From Saururus chinensis (lineage: Eukaryota; Streptophyta; Magnoliopsida; Piperales; Saururaceae), in the NCBI GenBank assembly GCA_035235625.1, contig CP141140.1:54555351-54619350 (forward strand): DNA of 64,000 bases, given 5' to 3'. The notes beneath the pieces are model-generated. The model made no database searches, had not been told where the DNA came from, and saw nothing but the letters and a program-made list of their open reading frames with translations. This document shows, in pieces, positions 55,975-64,000 of the stretch. Position 1 is the first letter of the stretch, and each line of letters opens with the position of its first letter. Both the position numbers and the translations under genes were made by a program.

Positions 55975-58720
55975 TGTCCCACATTTGGGTACAATAAAAT
56001 AAGGAACACTTTGATAGAAAAATAATTATATAGAGAATAAGGGGTTAATGGAGTTGGTCAAGGTAGAATGGGCTCATCGAGTTGATTTGAAGTTAATTGA
56101 GTTATCAAGGGAGTCTTACTTATTTGAGTCAACAACAAAGTTTAACTCGATTTGTGATGGAGCCAAGTTGACTTAGGGAGTTTTTAAAATCAAAGAGGAG
56201 TTTTGCAAATGGGCTGTTTAGATACAACTTTGTCCAAAAATATAATTGGGAAATCTACTTCATGGTGAAGTGAGATAGGAGTCCATTCTTAGGAATTTGA
56301 AAAAGTAAATGAATATGATGTATTTCTCTAAAATCTACTAAAGAAGAGAGTTGACAAGGAAGCTTATTAACCTTTTTCAACATAGCTCCTGATTTAGAAG
56401 AACTTCTTCAAAGATTTGTGGGAGATTTGTCACTCATAAATTTTGTAGTGTTTTCAAACACGACGAAGCTTCATCTCCACAAATTCTCTGTAAATCTTAT
56501 GACAAATTTGAAACCAAGCAACCCCTAAAGATTCATCCTAGCAAACTTGCTAGTTTTCCTTCATATGAATATTCCAGCGCTGCTAAATTGGGTAACCATT
56601 AAGGCGTCCATGGTTTGGCATGAGAGTTATGAATGGGCATTCACTAATCAGTCGTATCTGGTTTAGCATTGTAATTGCAGTAAAATTATTTGATTTTCCA
56701 GCATTTGGATGACCCTGAGGTAGAGAAGTACAATTATTAGGCATGTTACATTTTGATGTCAAATAGTTGTTGTTTATTAAAAAAAGGGAAAAAAATGAAA
56801 CTACTATGATTGTCTTAAATTAAAGTAGAAATATGAAACAATTGCTTGTTTTCGAGATACATTGATGAGGTGACAATGCCATATTCCAACCATGTGACCA
56901 CTTACTCTTAATATGCCAGTCCGACAAAGTGAGTTGAAAGAAGAAACCTGTAGTCATTGATCCATGTAATGCTTGCATGGTGGCGGGTCGCAGTGGCATC
57001 ACTCATTGGGAATGAAATACGAAAATGGAGGTAAATGAACATGTCGGCCCATCAATTTGGAAAAGAGATATTATAATACCTTCTTCATTAAATTCACCGC
57101 ATTGATATGGAATAAAAGATGGTTTTTAAATTGTGTGTGTGTGTGTGATTATTCTTAGGAAAAATGTTTTCCTTGATTGCATGACCAGATTGAATGTGGA
57201 GAGGACATATGGAAAGGGAACATGGGAACTTTGGATCACTATCTATGGGTGATGTGGTAGCCTCCTGTAATTGGTCACTGGTCATGAAAACTTGTCAGGT
57301 TAGACAAGTTCTATTCTTAGCACTCTCCTCTCACCTTCCACCTTGTTTGTTCTTCTTTTCTGGTTAATCTTATCGTTAGTTTTAGGAGCTCAAAATAACT
57401 AGAATTGCTATTGTGGGAAGAGGTCAGCCTAATGCTCAGACCAGCAAGATGACTTGAATAAATCTGTTTGTAAGCTTAAACAACCTAACCTTGCAAATCA
57501 TTCTCCCAATATTAACTTGATGGTTATTATACAAGTTAATAAAGTAATGGTGATTATTTCCATTAATTATTGATGAATAGTTCCATCAATTATTGAGGAA
57601 CAAAATCTCCTCATATGTGTGCTGATTGAAGCATTAGGAAATGTGATATGTGCAAGTATATTGAAGCTGGTGCAAATGGGGTGTGAACACTGATGTTAGT
57701 TTAAAAAGGATTAATAGATGATTATCTAGCTAAAATTTAGAGGACTGAGATTAGTTTTGCTGAAAGTACGCACAAAGCATAGAAATTCCTTTTACTGTTA
57801 ATGGTTTTATGGGACTGATATATGTTTAGAATGAGGGATGCTGTGGATTTTATATGGTTTTAATCTACTAATATCTATTCCTGTTAGTTGAATGGGTCTA
57901 TGAAATTAGTAACACAACATATGGTTTGATTTACTGGTTTTATATGTAAGGTGAACAGGGTTCTTAGTAATTTCAAGAACCATATGAATTGGAACTGATC
58001 TATTTTGGGAAGAATTGATTTGAAACAAGTTGTCAATCTACTTCATGGTCTTATAACCATTTCATGCCTAGTATAATAGTGGTTTCAGATTTATGAAATG
58101 TAGAGAGTTTGGATTATGCCCTATGATTTATTAGCACTGAATCAGGAAATATCTTAATTAAACTATTACTGACTGAATTAAACGTGTAGAAGGTTGATAT
58201 GACTTGTATATATAATGATCTTGCTTTTTTTATTGGGTAAAAGCTACTCGTCAATTTCAAATGTACCCCGAGTCTATCCTTTAGAACTTTGTTTTCAATA
58301 ATAATATTTTCATGCATGCTCTCAACTGACTTACGTACTAGAGCAATATGTTCCACAATTACATCCCTTTATGTTTAATATTCATTCATAGCTGTATAAA
58401 TGCTTAAATACTTATGATTGGTGAATGGAAGGTGCTTTAACAATTGCATGAAGTCAGGGAATTTCTTGTTATTATCTAAAAGCGTCACCATTAAGGCATT
58501 GGAATATATCACTTCATGGGTTTTGGTATTTTGATCTCTTTATGGGCATGTGAGAGGAGTATCTTGCATAAATGGCAGATCCAAGTTGTAATAACCAACC
58601 TACGTCTTCAAAGGTATGGACAAGGGTTAGTTAAGGCTTGACATGAGCAACATATTAGGATGAGGGTGGACATAGCCTTCGGTAGTTTTCTCCCAATTTT
58701 TATGAGATATACTAAGTGCA
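55975..58720. other. Spacer, no supported gene
   Basis: AT-rich with a (GT)n microsatellite at 57,132-57,147 and short frames lacking any family feature. I see no transposon ends. Confidence 0.5.
57132..57147 (+). repeat. (GT)8 microsatellite
   Basis: An uninterrupted dinucleotide run. Confidence 0.9.
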
Positions 58721-59439
58721 CGCAAATTGTCACGCCCCAACACCGCCCGACCTGAGTTGAACCCGATCAAAGGGTTTGTCAAGCACGCAGGGACGATAAA
58801 ATTAAAAGAGATTAATGGATAGCAGAAGACTTACCCCTCCTACGGGCAGTTCAACTAACGAAGTCACACACCACATAACCTTTGAGCAAGAGTAATAAGT
58901 AGAACAAAATAGTACTTTCTCATAACTAATCTACAAGTTTTATAACAAGATCCACCATACATGGTTTTCTATCATCATAACAGAGAAATCAAAAAAACAT
59001 AAAAACGGCTAGGGGCATCTATGCCTACACCCATGCCCTCTCCGAATGTTCCTCAAATAGAGGGTCCCCTCGAATGCACCATGCAGCCCCAAAACAAAAA
59101 CAAAGAAAGTAAGGTGAGTAAAACTCAGTAAGATTTAAAATACGGTGACAATAATCAGAAAATCATCACTGCATGACAATATAGCAATTCAGATTTAAAA
59201 TTAGTATGATATACACTTTTATGATCATTCCCTTGTTAAACCCTTATTTATCCATAAACATAAGAGCTAGTATACATATGACACATCTATCAAAGACAAG
59301 GCATAAATGATCAAGTTATGACCTAATATCCATCATGCATAGGAAATAGTTCACATCTAATCAAATCAAGCACAATAACACCATAAAACATCATGAGAAG
59401 TGTCTTTTACACACTTTCTGATCATGCAACCATATCACA

Positions 59440-59900
59440 TAAACCTGCATAATAGTGTCTCATTCACACTATTCGGATCATGTATTCATATCCCATAAAC
59501 CTGCATAATAGTTTCAATCACATGAATTCAGATAATTTAGAATATCACATATACTGTAAGAGAATTGTCTCTACCACAAATTCAGATAATGCATAACACT
59601 ATATAAACCTACATGAGATGTATCTCTAACATACATTCAAATCATGCATAGGACTACATAAACCTGCATGAGGTGTATCTATAACATACATTTAGATCAT
59701 GCATCAACATTCTCATTCATCATGTATGTATAAGTGTCTCACACACACTAGTCTAACATGCAAGTCCATACACAGAGAGAATAAACCTTCTCTTCAAGGC
59801 CGAAGCCCTCGAGCAAACCCATATCAAATAAACATACTCTTCAAGACCAAAGCCTTCGAGCAACCCCTGCATATCAAGCCTAAACTCCTGAGCAGCCCTG
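59440..59900. repeat. Tandem repeats inside the solo LTR
   Basis: Units of about 60 bp with CATAAACCTGCAT, a GAGGTGTATCT/TAGTGTCTC phrase and TTCAGATCATGCAT-like ends run to 59,710. A second array at 59,790-59,900 repeats TCTTCAAGGCCGAAGCCCTC, GAGCAAACCC about every 40-50 bp in diverged form. Confidence 0.65.
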
Positions 59901-61699
59901 CTTATCAAGACTGAAGTCCCAAGCAACATTACCTGGTAAGCTGGTGCACTCGGACAAACTAGCTGGATTTTCAGGGTCCAGATAATCTCAATAACATCAT
60001 TCGCAAGACAAATACACAACTCATCCTCATATAACTCAATTTGATTCGACTCAACCTGGGGAGTAAACATGTTCCCCACAGGAACTCAAATCGAAATTAT
60101 GCCCTTTTAGACCAGCCAAGTTCCGATTAAGTCAATGATCAATTAATCATGCACGTAATCTCACACCATTCCATATAATTAATCGATCACGATTAAACAT
60201 CGGTAAAACCTCATTCATGATGTCTATTCCATGATGCATGAAGTCTTAATATATACATGAGTAAGATCTACGTGGGTTCCAACCCATGGAACGTGCTCTC
60301 ATCAATCCCCACATGCATTATAACCGACTCATAAATAACCATAATCTCATAGTAAATTCCCCACACGTGTGTGCTCATGCATTTCCTAAGCACAAGACCA
60401 ATGCTTTTACATAAGCTCACATGGCAAAACATGTATGCTTAAACACATTAAAATCATGATTACCAACTGAAATCTAGGGTAAAATCTACCATAAACTATA
60501 AATCCGTCCATATGAAATCAAATGCTTAACTCCTACAAGCATGATTAGTCTACACATGAAGTTATAACATAATATCATTCACCCACAATCTTTTCTCATT
60601 ATATGTTAACATATCTTATCATTTACCATATAATATTTCTGTTGGAAATATGCTCCAATCATAAGAATTTTCATCATCCATAAATTCAAGATAATTCAAT
60701 GTTAACATGTATAACTATTAACATATAATTCAACATAACAAATACTTAAGCATACTTCATAAATCTTTATCATAAATTCTACACCCTTCCAGTAACTTAA
60801 TTCCATATAAAACAGTCTCCATAAACATTAAAAGTATCAATTGCAAGAAAAACACTGAAATAAGCATGAAAATCTAAAAGGGTTATATCTACTGTGTAGT
60901 TGATCGATCGGCTAGTCTGGCAATTTGGCAAATTTGTTGTGTTGCTAATCGATTGGTTTGGCAAGCCGTTTGATCACCAACGAGGCAGATTGAGGTCTTC
61001 TTCTTCCTTTCAAAATTCAAAACCGAAACACCATTGTTAAACCATAAAACCTTCATCATAAGCCTCATATACCATCAAAATTCTATCAAATATTTCAGAA
61101 AGCTAATTAAACTCATTCCAAAGTAAAACCCTAATAAATCAAGGCAAAAGATTAGCATTTGATTAATCCAGCATTATTAATCAAGGAAACCCATTCAAGC
61201 AAAACTCATAAAAATAAGGTCGAGATTTAAAAACCCATTACCTCTCCACTTGATTTGAGTTGGATTAATCCTTCAATCACTTCCGAAACCTTCCAAAAGC
61301 ATGATTTTTATGTTAAATACATGTAAACTCCTTTTAACCTTGAAAATCATAAAGCAAACTCTAGATCCAGAGCTTAGGAGACATAAAAACGAATTTGTGA
61401 TGTTAGGGTTTGAGGTAGAGGAGTAAAATAGTTATTTAATTATTTGAAAATGAATTGAATCAATGGAGGAAGATAGATTAAGAGAGGATTAGGAAAAACC
61501 CTAATGATTAAACATAGATTAGGGAAGAACATACCTCTAATCACTTTCTATTTGGGCCTAATTTGGGATTAGGCTCCAAATCTCCTGGCTCAGCCCTTTC
61601 GCAAATGGAAAAGGGTCAGCCCCATTTTCTTTTATGGGAAGGGTTAGGCTATACCTAATTGAAATTTGGTAATTTAACCCAAAATTAGGGCCAAAAAAT

Positions 61700-62130
61700 T
61701 TTTAAATTTTTTTTATAATGACTTCTTTTGATGTCTGAGATATTTTGGACTGAAAACCCCAAATTCGACTGTATGGGCCACTGGGGGTCCCTCCAAACCC
61801 TAATTTTAAGAAATTCGTAAAAATTCCCAAAAGATCACAATTGACTCAAATTCACTTAAAACTCATATATGTGAAGGTGGTTTTAGTTAAAATCTTTGTT
61901 AGGACCAGAAAAATTCTGAAATTTTTTTATAATAACTTCCTTTGATGTTTGAGATGTTTTGGACCAAAAACCCAAAATTTGACCATGTGGCCCACAGGGG
62001 GGTCCCGCCAAACCTTAATTTTAAGATATTCGTAAAAATTCTAAAAGTTCCCAAAAGATCATAATTGACTCAAATTCACTTAAAACCCATATATATGAAG
62101 GTGGTTTTGGTTAAAACCTTTGGAAAATAC
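61700..62130. repeat. Tandem duplication near the LTR end, period about 205 bp
   Basis: Two copies share TTTTTTATAATGACTTC, GGGGGTCCC, CCAAAACCCTAATTTTAAG-like text, TTCGTAAAAATTC, CAAATTCACTTAAAAC and GAAGGTGGTTTT. The copies differ by point changes and small indels. Confidence 0.8.
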
Positions 62131-62239
62131 TCAAATTTCAAAAATTGTCGAGAATCGATTAGAATTAATATTAAACCACACGAAAGCAATTAAACAAAAT
62201 AAATTTAAACTGGTTTAAGATTAGGGATATTACACGAAT

Positions 62240-62949
62240 GACTACCCATGATGCTCTCACATTGCTGCAAATTATGGATCATATAGCTAATTCTTTGAGA
62301 TGTTAAAGGGAATGGGCTATTCATGTGTATTATGTCATTGTGTTCCCTCATTAAGTATTATCTCTTGTTATATTAGATATATGATGGTTATGTATGGATC
62401 GATCATGCTTAGGTTAGAATATGATATGTCTATGTTATTGTATGTTACATGTTTATGTTTTTTATTTATGCATGGGAGGAAAGAGATAAGAACATTACTC
62501 AAGGGGAAACTGGAGACTTAGGCTAGTTTAAGGTTTTTGTTTTTGGAAAAACTAAGGTGGAAATAGTTGAAGTAAGATCAAAAACACCTTTTGATGGTGA
62601 AACCCATGTTTTTGAAATTTTCATATAAATAAAGGCTTTTATTAGGAAGCTTAATGACTTATAGTTCATATTAATTATCTCTTGCCCAAATATCATGTTT
62701 AACTTGTTGCACCTCGGCCCCTGGCGCACTCTGACAACATGACCTATCTTTAGACTTTCTCTAGGATTGGGTCATAATAGGAGCCATGCATGTTTGCCAC
62801 ATGGCATGCATCCTTTGTTCGCACAGCGTACTTGAGGCAATGTCGACAGAACTTATTATTATTATTTTCTTTTCTTCAAACGGTTGTATCATTCTACCTT
62901 GAACACATATTGGTGGATTTTTGGTACTATTGAACTCTAATCAATGAGC
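62240..62949. other. Spacer
   Basis: No recognised gene or repeat. The frame at 62,300-62,521 is hydrophobic (Tyr/Leu/Met-rich) but resembles nothing I know. Confidence 0.45.
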
Positions 62950-63540
62950 CACTACTACAAATATGGTTTCTAGCGATGCTCCCATTAGTGATAGACAAAT
63001 ATACATCTCTAATATAACCTATTAGACTGTTTTACTAAGCGTCGCTATAACATTATCTTTCAGCGATGCAAAAATATAAGTGTCCCAATTACTATACTTA
63101 TTTATGATGCTTAATAAATAACAGTCGCTACTAGAATTCACACCCTGCCACCACACCTATTAGCAACATCTTTTATTATATGTCACAAATAAATCACATA
63201 TTTGCGACGCATATTATTATGCATCACAAATATCTAGGTCTATTAGTGACATGTGCATATTGCATCGTCAATGCCCATATTTATATAAATTTAAGTAAAA
63301 AATAATTTTTTTAAAAAATGAGGAAGGGTATTTGCGACACATATTGAAGTGCGTTGAAAATAGCCTAAATTAATGGCAACACATAATGTTATGCATCACC
63401 AATAACAATAGTTATTTGTAAAGTGTAACTGTATGCGTCACAATTAGACATATTATTGGTGACACATAACACTATGCGTCGCTATTGATTGACAGTGCTA
63501 GCGACGCATGTCTTATGCATCGCTACTACCCCTGATTTTC
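62950..63540 (+). mobile_element. CACTA (En/Spm-like) element, left end
   Basis: CACTACTACAAATATGGTTT at 62,950 is a classic CACTA terminus. The subterminal region carries repeated words TAGCGATGC, GCGTCGCTA, TTTGCGACGCAT and TGCGTCGCTATT (about 62,971, 63,040, 63,204, 63,474, 63,500, 63,515) in both orientations, expected for transposase binding. The opposite terminus (TTTGTAGTAGTG) is not in the window, so the element is truncated or continues past 64,000. Confidence 0.75.
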
Positions 63541-64000
63541 TAAAATTTATAATTCTAAAATATGGTTTAAATATAATTACCAAAAAATAGGATAATTTAT
63601 TTAATATTCGATGACATGGGCTCAAACTCTTAGCACCGTCGGATCGAGATTCGACCTTATGCGAGAGTGTGCATACTACATGTCCCATGATTTATGTGCA
63701 TGCATCGTATAATTTATATCTAACATATATCCCCCCGAATTATAGGGCTCACATTGAGGCGCTCGAGCCTAACATCACATATGGTGCAATAAAGATAATA
63801 AGTAAAAATAAAAAATTAAGCTCAATGATTAGTTTGAGTTTGCAACCAACCCGCGCCATGAGTTTATGATATGTTTCCACATCGATTTGAAATCCAACAT
63901 CTCATATACCAAGTGGGGCGCACATATGCTAAGTCCGAAAAGAGGCGGGACTAAAGGCATTAATTTGAAAAGTTGTAGATTAATTGTGTAGAACATTATT
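63541..64000. other. Unassigned sequence at window edge
   Basis: May be the interior of the CACTA element. I see no transposase coding similarity. Confidence 0.4.

Larger units (their letters stand above)
58728..62234 (-). mobile_element. Solo LTR, 3507 bp, gypsy type
   Basis: On the plus strand it starts TGTCACGCCCC and ends GGGATATTACA. Flanks CAAAT (58,723-58,727) and CGAAT (62,235-62,239) match at 4 of 5. On the minus strand it reads TGTAATATCCCTAATC ... GGGGCGTGACA, the same terminal pattern and size as the nested 3.4-kb LTRs (TGTAATATCCC ... GTCGTGACA), so I place it on the minus strand. The bodies look much diverged. No PBS, polypurine tract or coding sequence adjoins it. Confidence 0.75.

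Noticed and set aside
1-64000. CRISPR array, tRNA, rRNA, organellar insert or telomere/centromere satellite
   Set aside because: I looked for regularly spaced repeats with unique spacers, tRNA-like cloverleaf words and plastid gene text and found none. Tandem arrays here are short and local.

Overview
This window is nuclear DNA from a large, repeat-rich plant genome. The evidence is decayed Ty3/gypsy, hAT, CACTA-like and Stowaway-like elements, AT-rich spacers, plant splice signals, and fragments of plant genes: H2A.Z, 60S acidic ribosomal protein P0, a UDP-glycosyltransferase with a PSPG box, and an HR-like lesion-inducing protein. Nothing here narrows it below angiosperm. I see no bacterial operon, CRISPR array, rRNA or tRNA gene.

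Layout. 1-7.3 kb: LTR-like, AT-rich repeats that end at a retrotransposon LTR/primer-binding-site junction (6642/6647). 7.5-23.8 kb: a graveyard of host-gene pieces. It holds an HRLI-like first exon, two inverted copies of a 1.6-kb segment carrying an H2A.Z-like first exon (11.8-13.5 and 22.2-23.8 kb), a complete 1581-bp hAT element with an 8-bp target duplication that carries a broken UGT gene (14.0-15.6 kb), a P0 pseudogene (17.1-18.75 kb), and an unrecognised two-exon reading frame on the minus strand (19.6-20.1 kb). 24.0-24.7 kb: a TIR element full of short palindromes; relatives lie at 53.5-53.8 and 54.7-55.1 kb. 25.3-26.2 kb: a solo LTR. 26.9-41.9 kb: a decayed chromodomain Ty3/gypsy element of the same family, split exactly at its 5' LTR/PBS boundary by an 8.9-kb element with 3.4-kb LTRs (27,567-36,440, TSD GATAG). 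42.2-43.6 kb: the 5' part of an Ac-like hAT element with a broken transposase. 43.85-49.5 kb: rearranged LTR-derived direct and inverted repeats with a protease fragment. 49.7-58.7 kb: mostly featureless spacer with tandem repeats. 58.7-62.2 kb: a second solo LTR, 3.5 kb long. 62.95 kb onwards: the start of a CACTA-like element.

I can support no intact protein-coding gene. The best candidate for something functional is the spliced minus-strand frame at 19.6-20.1 kb, and its product is unknown to me. The most informative structures are historical: gene capture by a hAT element with a built-in empty-site control, nested insertion at an LTR/PBS boundary, and a palindrome-array element family. 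I found no convincing new biochemical system.
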